In this document: one piece after another, positions 51,300-62,000 of the stretch | Numbering within the stretch: the stretch's first letter is position 1 | How the letters are laid out: each line of letters begins with the position of its first letter | NCBI RefSeq assembly: GCF_007341385.1 | Contig: NZ_VJYD01000003.1 | Location: 186,001-250,000 of the forward strand | Source of the DNA: Flavobacterium daemonense | GTDB lineage: Bacteria; Bacteroidota; Bacteroidia; Flavobacteriales; Flavobacteriaceae | Direction: 5' to 3' | Length of the DNA stretch: 64,000 nt | Made by a program: the position numbers and the translations under genes | Notes under the pieces: generated by a model | What the model was told of the DNA's origin: nothing | Seen by the model: the letters and a program-made list of their open reading frames with translations, nothing else | The model's database searches: none

Positions 51300-54200
51300 A
51301 TGCAAAGTCCGTCTTTCTCAATTTATGATGCTTCTGCAGGCTCAGGAAAGACGTATACATTGGTTAAAGAATATCTAAAAATTATTCTTTCTTCTCCTAA
51401 AAATGATGCTTACCGAAATATTTTAGCCATAACTTTTACAAACAAAGCGGTTCACGAAATGAAGAGCCGTATTGTTGGTAGTCTTTCTGAATTTGCAAAA
51501 GAAGAACCTTCAGCAAAAGCAATAGCGTTAATGGAAGATTTGTCTCGGGAAACCGGACTTTCGATTATTAAAATCAAAACCAAATCTCAAAATATCATAA
51601 AGCATTTAATTCATAATTATGCGGCTTTTGATATTTCAACAATTGATAAATTTACTCATAAAGTAATCAGGGCTTTTGCGCATGATTTAAATCTGCCAAT
51701 GACTTTTGAAGTTACGTTGGATACTGAAAATTTATTGATCGAAGCTGTCGATGCGATAATTGCACAAGCGGGGCAAGACGAAACGCTGACGAATTTGTTG
51801 ATTGATTTTACGATGGAAAAAACCGATGATGATAAAAGTTGGGATGTTTCTCGTGAGATTTTAGAAACAGGACGATTGGTTCTGAATGAAAATAATCGAA
51901 ATGAGATTCAGCATTTTCACGATAAATCAATTGAAGAATTTATTGAGATCAAGAAGAAGATGCTTAAGCTTTGTAAAGATTTGGAATTTGAAAATGAAAC
52001 CTGGGCAAATGAAGCACTTTCGTTGATTGATAAAAACGGAATTGATTTGAAATCATTTTCACGTGGTACTTTTCCGAATCATTTAGAAAGTATTCGTGAT
52101 GGAAAATTCAATCCTAAAAACAAAACTTTTCATGAATTTGATGATATTGCAATTAATAAAACGGCCAAAGACCGAGCTTTAATTGAAAATATTATTCCAG
52201 AACTGCTTCAAATTTTAGATAAGATTTATAAAAATTTTGAAAAAAGAGATTTTTATAAAGCCTTTTTAAAGAATATAACGCCGCTTTCTTTGTTGAATAC
52301 GGTTAGTAATGAATTGGCGAAAATTCAATCGGAACAAAATATTCTTTCAATCTCAGAATTTAACGCAATTATTCACAGAGAAATACAAAATCAACCTGCG
52401 CCTTTTATATATGAGCGTTTAGGCGAGCGTTACCGTCATTTTTTTATTGATGAATTTCAGGACACTTCCGAGATGCAGTGGCAAAATCTTATTCCGTTGA
52501 TTGATAATTCACTTTCAGGTTTGGATGATTTTGGCAATAAAGGAACTTTGATGATTGTTGGTGATCCGAAGCAATCTATTTATCGCTGGCGCGGAGGAAA
52601 AGCAGAGCAATTTATTGAATTAAGTAAAGAAGATGTTCCTTTTTTTCATCATGAAAAAAATGTAGAACATTTAGATACCAATTATAGAAGTTATAGTGAA
52701 GTTATTGATTTTAATAATTCTTTTTTCAAACTGATTTCTTCGGAGTTTTCCAATGAAGATTACAAAGATCTATACGAAAATCACAGCTTCCAAAACTCAA
52801 ATTCGAAAAAAGGAGGTTATGTAAATATTTCATTTCTTCCAATTATTGAAAAAACTGATTTTGCTGATGAAGAAGAAGTTGTAGAAAAGTCTGACTTGTA
52901 TGTTTTGGCGACTTTGAACACTATTTTAAAAGTGCTGAAAGATGGTTTCCAGTATAAGGATATTGTAATTCTAACTCGAAAAAGAGATCAAGGAATTGCG
53001 ATTGCAAATTATTTGACCGAGCAGAATATTCCGCTTTTATCTTCAGAAACTTTGATGATACAAAATGCGACAGAAGTTCGTTTGATAATTCATCTTTTAA
53101 AATATTTGAATAATAGCGCCGATTTAGAATCGAAAGCGAATTTTCTTCATTTTTTAGCTGAAAACATAAATTCAGAATTGCCAATTCATGATTTTATTGC
53201 CGCAGGAATGTCAAAAAAAATAGAAGCCGATTTTGAAAAATGGCTTTTGACTTTTGATGTTTCACTATCTTTTGAGGATGTTCGTAAAAAATCACTCTAT
53301 GAAGCGGTAGAAATTATTATAGCCAAATTTATTTTACCCTCTGAGGGGAATGCTTATGTTCAGTTTTTCTTGGATATTGTTCTTGAAAGAGATGTTAGGA
53401 ATCAAGCTGGGATAGCTGACTTTTTGAATTATTGGGATAAAAATGCAGAGAAGTTCAGCATTCCATCGCCGGAAGGAAATAATGCCGTTCGCGTTATGAC
53501 GATTCATAAGTCAAAAGGTTTGGAATTTCCTGTTGTAATTATGCCTTTTGCAGAAGAAGATTATAATCGAAAACCGAAAGATAAGTTGTGGCTGGATACA
53601 ACAGATTCAGATTTGGATATTCCAAAAGCATTAATTGATAACAGTAGTGCTGTTGAAGGTTTTGGTGAAAATGCTTCAGCGGTTTTTAATTTGAAAAAAC
53701 AAGAAGAATTGCTTGATAATATTAATGTTTTGTATGTGGCTTTAACCCGCGCAGAGGAACAATTGTATGTTATTTCTCAATCTTTAAAAGAAAGAAAAGA
53801 CGGAGAACTTCCTAATAATATGGCGTCTTTTTTTATTAAATATTTGATTCATCAAGGAATTTATGATTCGGAAAAATTAGAATATGAATTTGGAAACCGA
53901 GTAAAATTGTCTCCGACTTATGAAATCGTGGATTCGGTAAAAGAAATTCCGGTTGTAAAAGAAGTTCTGAGTGCTAAAAATATAAAAATAGCACAACGAG
54001 AAGCGTTGATGTGGGGAACGCATCAGCAAGAGGCAATTTCTTATGGAAATGTTGTTCATGAAATTTTGGCTTTTATAAAAGATAAATCTGATGTTGATTT
54101 GGCGGTTACAAAAGCAATTGAAGATGGTTTGATTAAGTTTGATCAAGCAGATCAGGTCTTGAAATCATTGCAAGAAATAGTAAATCATCCCGAAATAAGT

Positions 54201-54458
54201 ATTTGTTTTGAAGGGAAAAATAAGATTTTGAATGAACAGACAATTGTTCAAAAAGAAGGAAGAATTTTGAAACCCGACAGAATTGTGCTGACTGACGATA
54301 AAAATGCTTATTTATTGGATTATAAGACAGGAGCGATAAATCCGAAATATAAGCAGCAAATTCAGGAATATCAAGATGCTATCGAAGATTTAGGATACAA
54401 AGTGTTAAAAAAAGCTTTGGTGTATATAGGAACCGAAATCGATGTAGTAAATTTGTGA
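51300..54458 (+). CDS. UvrD/RecB-like helicase-nuclease (AddA-like)
   Basis: 1052 residues from the ATG at 51300 (MQSPSFSIYDASAGSGKT). The upstream ATG at 51225 is in a terminator hairpin and is rejected. SF1 helicase motifs: Walker A ASAGSGKTYT near residue 10, motif II FIDEFQDTS, motif III GDPKQSIYRWRGG and C-terminal MTIHKSKGLEFPVV. A RecB-type PD-(D/E)XK nuclease is at the end (YLLDYKTG). It should work with the AddB-like protein at 57361 in double-strand break processing. Kbl and an OmpA gene lie between them. Confidence 0.92.
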   Translation: MQSPSFSIYDASAGSGKTYTLVKEYLKIILSSPKNDAYRNILAITFTNKAVHEMKSRIVGSLSEFAKEEPSAKAIALMEDLSRETGLSIIKIKTKSQNIIKHLIHNYAAFDISTIDKFTHKVIRAFAHDLNLPMTFEVTLDTENLLIEAVDAIIAQAGQDETLTNLLIDFTMEKTDDDKSWDVSREILETGRLVLNENNRNEIQHFHDKSIEEFIEIKKKMLKLCKDLEFENETWANEALSLIDKNGIDLKSFSRGTFPNHLESIRDGKFNPKNKTFHEFDDIAINKTAKDRALIENIIPELLQILDKIYKNFEKRDFYKAFLKNITPLSLLNTVSNELAKIQSEQNILSISEFNAIIHREIQNQPAPFIYERLGERYRHFFIDEFQDTSEMQWQNLIPLIDNSLSGLDDFGNKGTLMIVGDPKQSIYRWRGGKAEQFIELSKEDVPFFHHEKNVEHLDTNYRSYSEVIDFNNSFFKLISSEFSNEDYKDLYENHSFQNSNSKKGGYVNISFLPIIEKTDFADEEEVVEKSDLYVLATLNTILKVLKDGFQYKDIVILTRKRDQGIAIANYLTEQNIPLLSSETLMIQNATEVRLIIHLLKYLNNSADLESKANFLHFLAENINSELPIHDFIAAGMSKKIEADFEKWLLTFDVSLSFEDVRKKSLYEAVEIIIAKFILPSEGNAYVQFFLDIVLERDVRNQAGIADFLNYWDKNAEKFSIPSPEGNNAVRVMTIHKSKGLEFPVVIMPFAEEDYNRKPKDKLWLDTTDSDLDIPKALIDNSSAVEGFGENASAVFNLKKQEELLDNINVLYVALTRAEEQLYVISQSLKERKDGELPNNMASFFIKYLIHQGIYDSEKLEYEFGNRVKLSPTYEIVDSVKEIPVVKEVLSAKNIKIAQREALMWGTHQQEAISYGNVVHEILAFIKDKSDVDLAVTKAIEDGLIKFDQADQVLKSLQEIVNHPEISICFEGKNKILNEQTIVQKEGRILKPDRIVLTDDKNAYLLDYKTGAINPKYKQQIQEYQDAIEDLGYKVLKKALVYIGTEIDVVNL

Positions 54459-54538
54459 AAAAATTAATCAGATGTTAAGGAAAAACAGGCTTGTTTTATT
54501 GGTAAGCTGTTAATTTTTAACGTTTTAAATATAAGGAA

Positions 54539-55732
54539 ATGTACGGTAAAATTAAAGAACACCTGCAAAACGAATTGCAGACTATTGAAGAAAACGGAAT
54601 TTTTAAGAAAGAGCGTATCATAACTTCGGCGCAAGGGGCTGAAATTACAATTTCAACAGGAGAGACTGTTTTAAATTTTTGTGCAAACAATTATTTAGGA
54701 CTATCGTCGCATCAAGAAGTCGTGCAAGCGGCGAAAGATGCTATGGATACTCATGGTTTCGGAATGTCGTCTGTTCGTTTTATTTGCGGAACACAGGATA
54801 TTCATAAAACTCTTGAAAAAAAGATCGCTGATTTTTACGGTACAGAAGATACCATATTATATGCGGCTGCATTTGATGCTAATGGCGGTGTTTTTGAGCC
54901 TTTGTTGGGTGAAAATGATGCGATTATTTCAGATAGTTTGAATCATGCTTCTATTATTGATGGAGTTCGTTTGTGTAAAGCAGCGCGTTATCGTTATGAA
55001 AATAGCAATATGGAAGATTTGGAACAGCAATTAATAAAAGCCAATGAAGCTGGAGCTCGTTTCAAATTAATTGTAACCGATGGTGTTTTTTCTATGGATG
55101 GTTTAGTTGCTCCATTAGATAAAATTTGTGATTTAGCTGATAAATATGATGCAATGGTAATGGTTGATGAATGTCACGCTGCAGGATTTATTGGCGCAAC
55201 CGGAAAAGGAACTTTGGAAGCAAAGGGCGTTATGGGACGTGTTGATATAATAACAGGTACTTTAGGTAAGGCTTTAGGAGGTGCGATGGGTGGTTACACG
55301 ACAGCAAAAAAAGAAATTATTGAGATTCTACGTCAGCGTTCAAGACCTTATTTGTTTTCGAATTCATTAGCTCCTGCTATAGTTGGTGCTTCGATCAAGG
55401 TTTTTGAATTGTTGGAAAAGGATACTTCGCTAAGAGATAGGCTAGAATGGAATACCAATTATTTCAAAGAAGGAATGAAAAAAGCCGGCTTTGACATCAT
55501 TGATGGAGATTCTGCGATAGTTCCTGTTATGTTATATGATGCAAAATTATCACAAACTATGGCAAATGAATTATTAAAAGTAGGTATTTACGTTATTGGC
55601 TTCTTTTTTCCAGTAGTTCCAAAAGATAAGGCAAGAATACGTGTTCAGCTTTCTGCGGCTCACACTAAAGAACACTTAGACAAGGCTATAGCTGCCTTCA
55701 CATTAACAGGTAAAATGTTAAAAGTTATATAA
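54539..55732 (+). CDS. kbl: glycine C-acetyltransferase (2-amino-3-ketobutyrate CoA ligase)
   Basis: 397-residue PLP enzyme that splits 2-amino-3-oxobutyrate with CoA into glycine and acetyl-CoA (threonine degradation). [19 protein letters not shown] and [16 protein letters not shown] are near the start, [10 protein letters not shown] binds PLP, and the PLP lysine lies in [14 protein letters not shown]. Family members include serine palmitoyltransferase-like alpha-oxoamine synthases, but the sequence is close to Kbl. No threonine dehydrogenase is adjacent. Confidence 0.93.
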   Translation: MYGKIKEHLQNELQTIEENGIFKKERIITSAQGAEITISTGETVLNFCANNYLGLSSHQEVVQAAKDAMDTHGFGMSSVRFICGTQDIHKTLEKKIADFYGTEDTILYAAAFDANGGVFEPLLGENDAIISDSLNHASIIDGVRLCKAARYRYENSNMEDLEQQLIKANEAGARFKLIVTDGVFSMDGLVAPLDKICDLADKYDAMVMVDECHAAGFIGATGKGTLEAKGVMGRVDIITGTLGKALGGAMGGYTTAKKEIIEILRQRSRPYLFSNSLAPAIVGASIKVFELLEKDTSLRDRLEWNTNYFKEGMKKAGFDIIDGDSAIVPVMLYDAKLSQTMANELLKVGIYVIGFFFPVVPKDKARIRVQLSAAHTKEHLDKAIAAFTLTGKMLKVI

Positions 55733-55776
55733 TTACCACATTCTGTGAATTTTTGTAGGTTTTTTTTAACATTTCA

Positions 55777-55808
55777 TTTTGTATTTAAAAAATTTGGTGT
55801 TACTTTTG
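55777..55808 (+). promoter_or_regulatory. full Bacteroidota promoter of the OmpA gene
   Basis: TTTTG at 55777-55781, then exactly 19 bases, then TACTTTTG at 55801-55808. This is a complete -33/-7 pair with the consensus spacing of the Bacteroidota housekeeping sigma factor, and the best promoter in the window. It predicts a start near 55814 and a 30-base leader. Confidence 0.8.
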
Positions 55809-55845
55809 TCTGTAATTAACTAAATTGTAATTAAAAAAATTAAGT

Positions 55846-57297
55846 ATGAAACATCTTAACAAACTTTTAGTTGCTGTGATGATGGTGATGGGTTTAAGTT
55901 CTCACGCACAAGACAGTAACAATCCATGGGCTATCTCATTTGGAGTTAATGCCGTTGATACTAGAACAAGTTCTGGATCAGGACATGGTTTCTTTGATCA
56001 ACACTTTTCACAGCCATTTGCTGTAAAAGACAACTGGAACATCCTTCCTTCTTTATCTTACATTGGTGTAAACAGATATGTAGGACATGGTTTCTCTGTT
56101 GGTTTACAAGGTTCTGTGAACAAAATTGATAAATTAGTTACGTTTGCTCCAAATGCTACAGGGCATGATGGAAGAGGAAACGTTGTGACTAATCCTGGTG
56201 ATTTGATGTACTACGGGATTGATGCTACTATCAAATACAGCTTCCAAGAATTAATCAAATCTAAAGTGATTGATCCTTCGTTATCTGTTGGTGGAGGTTA
56301 TACTTTCTTAGGAGATAACAGTTTTGGAACTGTTAATCCAGGTGCTGGAGTTACTTTCTGGTTTACAGATGCTATTGGTTTAGAATTAGCGACAAAGTAC
56401 AAATGGGCTGTTGCTGCTAACGATGATAAGCCTCTTGATAGATCAGTTTTCCAACACACTGCAGGTCTTATCTTCAAATTCGGAGGTAAAGATACTGACG
56501 GAGACGGAATCTACGATAAAGATGATGCTTGTCCAGATGTTGCTGGTTTGAAACAATTCAATGGATGTCCTGATACTGACGGAGACGGAATCGTTGATGC
56601 TTCTGATGCTTGTCCAGATGTATTTGGTTTAGCTGCATTAAACGGATGTCCTGATACTGACGGTGACGGAATCGCTGATAAAGATGATGCTTGTCCAGAT
56701 GTTGCTGGTTTAGCTGCTTTAAAAGGTTGTCCTGATACTGACGGTGACGGAATCGCTGATAAAGACGATAAATGTCCTACAGTTGCTGGTCCAAAAGAAA
56801 ACGGTGGTTGTCCTTTCTTAGACGCTGATAAAGATGGTGTTGCTGATAAAGATGACGATTGTCCTACAGTTTACGGTCCTGCTAGTAACAGAGGTTGTCC
56901 AGAAGTAACTTCTGAGGCTTTAGAAGATCTTAAAGTTCAAGCTAGAGCGGTTTACTTTAACTCAGGTAAAGCTACTTTCAAAACTGGTGATAAAGAAACT
57001 CCAGCTAGATTAGATGCTATTAAAGAAATCCTTAAAAATTATCCAAACGCGAAATTCTCTATTGAAGGACACACAGATAGTACAGGTTCTGCTAAAGTTA
57101 ACCAAAAACTTTCTGAAGATAGAGCAAAAGCTGTGTTGGATGCTTTAGTTGCTAGAGGTGTTAACCCAGAAAACTTAGAGTCTAAAGGATTTGGATCTTC
57201 TCAACCAGTTGCAAGTAACAAAACTGCTGCAGGTAAAGCTCAAAACAGAAGAACTGAAATTAGACACATTGGTTCTAAATACCAAGGTAAACTATAA
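55846..57297 (+). CDS. OmpA family outer membrane protein with thrombospondin type-3 repeats
   Basis: 483 residues: signal peptide (1-21, ending SHAQ), an N-terminal beta-barrel (about 22-215), five calcium-binding type-3 repeats of the form DTDGDGIxDxxDxCPxxxG (about 217-355), and a C-terminal OmpA peptidoglycan-binding domain ([32 protein letters not shown]). It is likely one of the most abundant outer membrane proteins, linking the membrane with peptidoglycan. The strong promoter and clean terminator fit high expression. Confidence 0.95.
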   Translation: MKHLNKLLVAVMMVMGLSSHAQDSNNPWAISFGVNAVDTRTSSGSGHGFFDQHFSQPFAVKDNWNILPSLSYIGVNRYVGHGFSVGLQGSVNKIDKLVTFAPNATGHDGRGNVVTNPGDLMYYGIDATIKYSFQELIKSKVIDPSLSVGGGYTFLGDNSFGTVNPGAGVTFWFTDAIGLELATKYKWAVAANDDKPLDRSVFQHTAGLIFKFGGKDTDGDGIYDKDDACPDVAGLKQFNGCPDTDGDGIVDASDACPDVFGLAALNGCPDTDGDGIADKDDACPDVAGLAALKGCPDTDGDGIADKDDKCPTVAGPKENGGCPFLDADKDGVADKDDDCPTVYGPASNRGCPEVTSEALEDLKVQARAVYFNSGKATFKTGDKETPARLDAIKEILKNYPNAKFSIEGHTDSTGSAKVNQKLSEDRAKAVLDALVARGVNPENLESKGFGSSQPVASNKTAAGKAQNRRTEIRHIGSKYQGKL

Positions 57298-57314
57298 TTT
57301 ACTTTGTAAATAAT

Positions 57315-57348
57315 ACTGAAAAGCCATTCTTAATTGAATGGCTTTTTT
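57315..57348 (+). terminator. Rho-independent terminator of the OmpA gene
   Basis: aagccatt (57321-57328) and aatggctt (57337-57344) form a stem with an ctta attg loop, followed by seven T. Confidence 0.85.
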
Positions 57349-57360
57349 TATTTTTATAAA

Positions 57361-60126
57361 ATGATAAATGATTCTTTTTTAGATAAAATTGCTGCAGAAG
57401 TTATTCAAAAATATGGAGCAAAACTTGCTGAAACGACTATTATTCTCCCTAATAAAAGAGCGAAAGTATTTTTAATTGAAGCTTTAAAAAAAGCAACTGA
57501 AAAGACAATTCTTTCTCCAGAAATAATTAGTATTGAAGACTTTGTACAAGATGTAGCTTCAATTCGTTCTGTTGATTCAATTGAGCTTTTATTTGAATTT
57601 TATGAAGTTTATTTGTCAATTACAGAGAAACAGCATCAACAATCATTTGAATTATTTGCTAATTGGGCAAAAACACTTCTACAGGATTTTAATGAAATTG
57701 ACCGTTATCTTCTAGATCCACAGCATGTTCTTTCTTATTTAAAGGATATTGAGGATATTAAAAAATGGGGTATCGAAGTCGAGAATAAAACCAAACTTTT
57801 AGAGAAGTACATTGATTTTTGGAAACTTTTGCCGTTGTATTATGATTCATTATACAATCATTTGTTGAATAAGGGAATTGGGTATCAAGGTTTGATTTAC
57901 CGTGAAGCTATAAATAATCTTAATCATTTTTCAAATACGGTTTCAAAGCGATCTTTCATTTTTGCGGGATTTAATGCTTTAAACGCTGCTGAGGAGAAAA
58001 TAGTACAACATTTGTTGGCTTTGGATCAAGCCAAAATCTATTGGGATGCTGATCAGACTTTTTTAAATGATCCTTATCATGACGCTGGCCTTTTTGTTAG
58101 ACGATTTAAAGAAAGCTGGAAACATTATAAATCACATCCATTTGAATGGATTGTTGATGATTTTTCGCAATCAAAAAATATTCAAGTTATTGGCTCCCCT
58201 AAAACTATTGGCCAAGCAAAATTAGCTGGAAGTATTATCGAAAAAATAATTGCTGAAAACCCGACAGGAGCATTAGATAAAGTTGCGGTTGTTTTGGGTG
58301 AAGAAAACCTGCTTATTCCTGTTTTGTATTCGTTGCCTTCTTCTGTTGGTGCTTTGAATATTACCATGGGATATTCTGGAAAAAATAATCCTTCACAAAT
58401 ATTAGTTGCCAAATTGTTTAAAATGCATACAAATGCGCTTTCTCGAAAGGGCGAAAGTTATGTGTTTTATTATAAAGATGTTTTAGATATATTAACACAT
58501 CCTCTGGTTGCTCCTTACGCAAATGCTGGCAATCTGGTCAAAATAATCAAAGAGAACAATTACACTTTTATTTCGCATAGCAGAATTATTGAACTAAATG
58601 CCAATACTTCGCAGTTATTTGATTTATTGTTCAAAAAATGGGATAATAATTCATTAGCTGTTCTTGAAATTATTTCTTCGCTTTTGCTTTTAATCAAAGA
58701 GAATTTTGACAAAGATAATGAAGAAGAAAAAATTGCAAAATCCTTTGTTTATGCCGTTTTTAAAGTAATAAATAAGTTAATTAATTATTACAGCAACCAT
58801 CATCATATTGATAATATTGATACACTTCACGCAATTTATAAGCAAATTATTGATGTTGCTGAAGTTTCATTTGAAGGCGAACCATTGCGTGGACTTCAAA
58901 TAATGGGTGTTTTGGAAAGCCGTGTTCTGGATTTTGAAACTGTCATAATAACTTCAATGAATGAAGGGAAATTTCCGGCCGGAAAATCTCAGAATTCATT
59001 TATTCCCTATGACGTAAAACGAGAATTAGGATTGCCTACTTTCAAAGAAAAGGACGCGATTTATACCTATCATTTTTATCATTTGCTGCAACGCGCAAAA
59101 AATATTTATCTAATTTATAATACTGAAAATGATGGATTGGATGCTGGCGAACGCAGCCGATTTATTACACAATTAGAAGTTGAAAAAAAACCGAAGCATA
59201 ATTTGACTTTTGATATTTATAACCCAGTTTTGCCTGCGACTGCCAATCAGCCAATGATTATTCCAAAATCAGAGGCTGTTATGGAGCGTTTGAAAGAAAT
59301 TGCTCAAACTGGTTTTTCTCCTTCGGCATTGACGAGTTATATTCGAAATCCAATCGATTTTTATTTTCAGAAAATACTTCGAATTCGTGAGGTTGAAGAA
59401 GTTGAAGAGAATATTGCGTTAAATACGCTTGGAACGATTATACACGAAACTTTAAAAGGACTTTACGAGCCATTTATTGGCAAATTTATTTCAGAGGATG
59501 ATATCCAAAATTGTTTTAGACTTCTTGACGAAGAAGTTTTGAAACAATTTAAAGTGGTTTACAAAGAGGGGGAAATTAAAAAAGGCCGAAATCTTTTGGC
59601 TTTTGAAGTGGCTAAGCGAAATGTTTTTAATTTCCTGAAAATGGAATTGGAAGCAATTAAAAACGGCGACGCAGTTAAAATAATAGCTTTAGAACAAACT
59701 TATGAGCGTGAGTTGATAAATTCAAGTTTGCCATTTCCTGTTTTGATAAAAGGAAATGTCGATCGTATTGAACAGCGAAACGGAAGAATTAGAATTATTG
59801 ATTATAAGACTGGAAAAGTTGAAAAAGCGAGTGTTGTACTCAAAACTTGGAATGGATTGACGCGAGAGCTTAAAAACGATAAAATTATTCAGGTTCTGGC
59901 TTATGCGTTTATGTTTGAGAAAGAAGCTGGGACGATGCCAATTGAAGTGGGGATTATTTCGTTTAAGAATTTAAAATCGGGATTCTTGCCTTTTGCTTTT
60001 AAAGAAGAAAAAGAATTAGATATGGTCGTTTCTACACAAATCCTTGATTCTTATTTGCAGGAAATTGTTTTGCTTTTAAATGAAATTTTTGATGTTGCCA
60101 TTCCTTTTGAGGAAAAAACAAATTAA
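57361..60126 (+). CDS. PD-(D/E)XK nuclease family protein (AddB-like)
   Basis: 921 residues from the ATG at 57361; an ATG at 57334 would overlap the terminator of the OmpA gene. The N-terminal two thirds resemble an inactive helicase (PNKRAKVFLIEAL near the start, GFNALNAAEEKIV), followed by ALTSYIRNPIDFYFQKIL and a RecB-type nuclease core (RIRIIDYKTGKVEKA). The protein would partner with the AddA-like enzyme in an AddAB-type complex. The two genes are close but not adjacent. Confidence 0.88.
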   Translation: MINDSFLDKIAAEVIQKYGAKLAETTIILPNKRAKVFLIEALKKATEKTILSPEIISIEDFVQDVASIRSVDSIELLFEFYEVYLSITEKQHQQSFELFANWAKTLLQDFNEIDRYLLDPQHVLSYLKDIEDIKKWGIEVENKTKLLEKYIDFWKLLPLYYDSLYNHLLNKGIGYQGLIYREAINNLNHFSNTVSKRSFIFAGFNALNAAEEKIVQHLLALDQAKIYWDADQTFLNDPYHDAGLFVRRFKESWKHYKSHPFEWIVDDFSQSKNIQVIGSPKTIGQAKLAGSIIEKIIAENPTGALDKVAVVLGEENLLIPVLYSLPSSVGALNITMGYSGKNNPSQILVAKLFKMHTNALSRKGESYVFYYKDVLDILTHPLVAPYANAGNLVKIIKENNYTFISHSRIIELNANTSQLFDLLFKKWDNNSLAVLEIISSLLLLIKENFDKDNEEEKIAKSFVYAVFKVINKLINYYSNHHHIDNIDTLHAIYKQIIDVAEVSFEGEPLRGLQIMGVLESRVLDFETVIITSMNEGKFPAGKSQNSFIPYDVKRELGLPTFKEKDAIYTYHFYHLLQRAKNIYLIYNTENDGLDAGERSRFITQLEVEKKPKHNLTFDIYNPVLPATANQPMIIPKSEAVMERLKEIAQTGFSPSALTSYIRNPIDFYFQKILRIREVEEVEENIALNTLGTIIHETLKGLYEPFIGKFISEDDIQNCFRLLDEEVLKQFKVVYKEGEIKKGRNLLAFEVAKRNVFNFLKMELEAIKNGDAVKIIALEQTYERELINSSLPFPVLIKGNVDRIEQRNGRIRIIDYKTGKVEKASVVLKTWNGLTRELKNDKIIQVLAYAFMFEKEAGTMPIEVGIISFKNLKSGFLPFAFKEEKELDMVVSTQILDSYLQEIVLLLNEIFDVAIPFEEKTN

Positions 60127-60190
60127 AAACGTTCAGTATTTTTTAAAATTGTGCAATTCGCAAACAGTTCAAACTTGAATTATTTCGAAA

Positions 60191-60443
60191 ATGAAAAAAG
60201 TACTTTTAAGTTTTCGTTTGTTTTTTATTTGGTATTGTCTTACAATCAAATTCTGAGCTAATGATTGAAATTAATGACGAATTACAAAAAGCAAGCTTAA
60301 ACAAAAAATGAAATATTATCACGAGCTACAACGATCAGAATGTAAAAAAAATCACAAATTGACTCGGTTTGATGGAAATTGAAAAGAGAATTCATAGAAA
60401 AGAATTATTAAATAAATTCTATTTTCGGATACGAACATTTTGA
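60191..60443 (+). pseudogene. decayed gene for a small exported protein
   Basis: From the ATG at 60191 a signal-peptide-like frame begins (MKKVLLSF). If one base near 60215 is removed the frame becomes SFVCFLFGIVLQSNS, then ELMIEINDELQKASLNKK to a TGA at 60309-60311. The same frame continues after it as NIITSYNDQNVKKITN, another TGA, then LGLMEIEKRIHRKELLNKFY and a third TGA at 60441-60443. One frameshift and two in-frame stops indicate a gene in decay, about 80 residues long when intact. Its family is unknown. Confidence 0.5.
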
Positions 60444-61035
60444 TGAGATTTTTTCATGAAATTCACTTGTTTTGAGTTTAGTAAGTGATTTTATTAGTTA
60501 TTGCTCATTTTAAAAGTTTAAATTTTTAAACGAATATATTTTTTATTTTAATTTAAAAACAAACTTCTTTAGGCGAAAATATTTTTAGATTTCTTTAGAA
60601 AATGAGATAAAACAACTTCTGTTTGTTGGAATTTCAGAAAAATACTGCATTTATAAATGGTTTTTCTGTAAGCAAAAGTTACATTTTTAAATAAATCTCT
60701 TTTTTCTGTTGTTTTTTTTTGAGCATCTTCTTTTAAAAAAAGCGAATATGTGCGTGATAAATAAAAGTGATTCAAATGGTTATGTTTGTCGCTTTTTTTA
60801 ACAAGTGTTTATGGAACAATTATGTTAATTAAAATATCTTTGACGCTTCTTAAAAGAATAAATAAATCCATAAGATCTAGACCAATTTGTGAAAAGGAAA
60901 ACTGAATCTGTAATGTGTCTGGAGATGTGGATGGTGGAAATATTAATAAGCAAATTTTAGATTAACAAGAGTGATTTTGTCTAAACTTAAGAAAGACAAT
61001 GTTGCCAAATTATAATTTTTTGCCCCCACAAAAGG
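60444..61035. other. AT-rich intergenic region with possible gene remnants
   Basis: No convincing intact gene in nearly 600 bases. A reading frame on the minus strand (60569-60775) has low complexity and no initiation context that convinces me. At 60950-61012 the plus strand has a short frame ending ANFRLTRVILSKLKKDNVAK, which may be another remnant. Composition differs from neighbouring coding DNA (longer A/T runs). Confidence 0.4.
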
Positions 61036-61037
61036 AA

Positions 61038-61079
61038 GAAAAGGCTGTTTTCGATGTTTATTCGAAACGGCCTTTTCTG
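61038..61079 (-). terminator. Rho-independent terminator of the alpha/beta hydrolase gene
   Basis: agaaaaggctgttttcga (61038-61055) and tcgaaacggccttttct (61062-61078) form a long stem with one or two mismatches; on the minus strand it lies just after the stop at 61098. Confidence 0.8.
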
Positions 61080-61097
61080 ATTTTAAAGTATTTTGTG

Positions 61098-61874
61098 CTA
61101 ATTGAAAAAATCGGTTAAAACGGTTATCAATTCGTCTTTGTTTTCAATATGACTCATATGTCCATCATAGAAAGAAATCAATTCTACGGTTGTGTCTTCA
61201 ATTTGAGAAAGACTGTCTTCATAGTTCAAAACAGGATCCTTTTTTCCAAGAATTAATAAAACAGGAAAACGATTCTCACGTAAAAGCCATTCCCTGTCTT
61301 TTCTGATCTTCATTCCTTCTAGAGAAGCGATAATTCCTTGTAGCGGGGTTTTCAATGCCTGTTCTTTTACTTTTTCGATTTCATCGGCCAATCGAATTCT
61401 ATTATTTTCGCTGAATAAGTTTGCGATTGCCAAACTCACAAAGTTCACATAATTTTGTTTTACTGCTTTTATAGCACGCGTTCTGTTTAATTTTTTTTCG
61501 GCACTATCTTCTTTAGAAGTGGAATTCAGTAAAACTAATTTTTGGATTTTCTGTGGATATAATTCGGCGAAAGCCAAACCAACATATCCACCCATTGAAT
61601 GACCTAAAAATATTGCTTTCTCAATTTTTAGATTTTCTAAAACTTCATTGACTGCATTCGCATTTTCTTCCATTTCATGAACGTATCCTAAACAGTCCGA
61701 TTCTCCATGACCTAATAAATCGATGGCAATTACGCGATATTTTTGGGAGAAAAATGCAACGTAATCTTTCCACATTTTTTTGTTTTCCAAAAAGCCATGA
61801 AGTAAAACAATTGCATTTCCAGTTCCTGAATCTGAGTATGATATCTTTGTGTTCTTGTATAAAAGCGTTTTCAA
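61098..61874 (-). CDS. alpha/beta hydrolase
   Basis: 258 residues with the classical fold. LLHGFLENKKMW forms the oxyanion loop, GHSMGG holds the nucleophile S93, and LGKKDPV (Asp) and GHMSHIENKDEL (His) complete the triad. Close to esterase/lipase-like hydrolases such as YbfF or MenH-type enzymes, but the substrate is not clear. Probably cytoplasmic. Single gene with its own terminator. Confidence 0.9.
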   Translation of the reverse strand: MKTLLYKNTKISYSDSGTGNAIVLLHGFLENKKMWKDYVAFFSQKYRVIAIDLLGHGESDCLGYVHEMEENANAVNEVLENLKIEKAIFLGHSMGGYVGLAFAELYPQKIQKLVLLNSTSKEDSAEKKLNRTRAIKAVKQNYVNFVSLAIANLFSENNRIRLADEIEKVKEQALKTPLQGIIASLEGMKIRKDREWLLRENRFPVLLILGKKDPVLNYEDSLSQIEDTTVELISFYDGHMSHIENKDELITVLTDFFN

Positions 61875-62000
61875 AATGAAAGATTTTTGTTTTGAACTGC
61901 AAAGTTAACAAAGCAGAAATAAAATGTCGCGATGTCTTGATTTAATTGGGAAATCTTTAAAACTGCTATAAATTTATTTATAACATGACATCTATGGAAT

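Noticed and set aside
60309..60362. Recoding of in-frame TGA codons (selenocysteine or alternative code) in the 60191 remnant
   Set aside because: A frameshift is also needed, no SECIS-like hairpin is evident, and other genes in the window use TGA or TAA as ordinary stops.
60569..60775. Minus-strand 68-codon frame
   Set aside because: Very AT-rich, Lys/Phe/Leu-biased, no promoter box or recognisable domain, and it lies in a decayed region.
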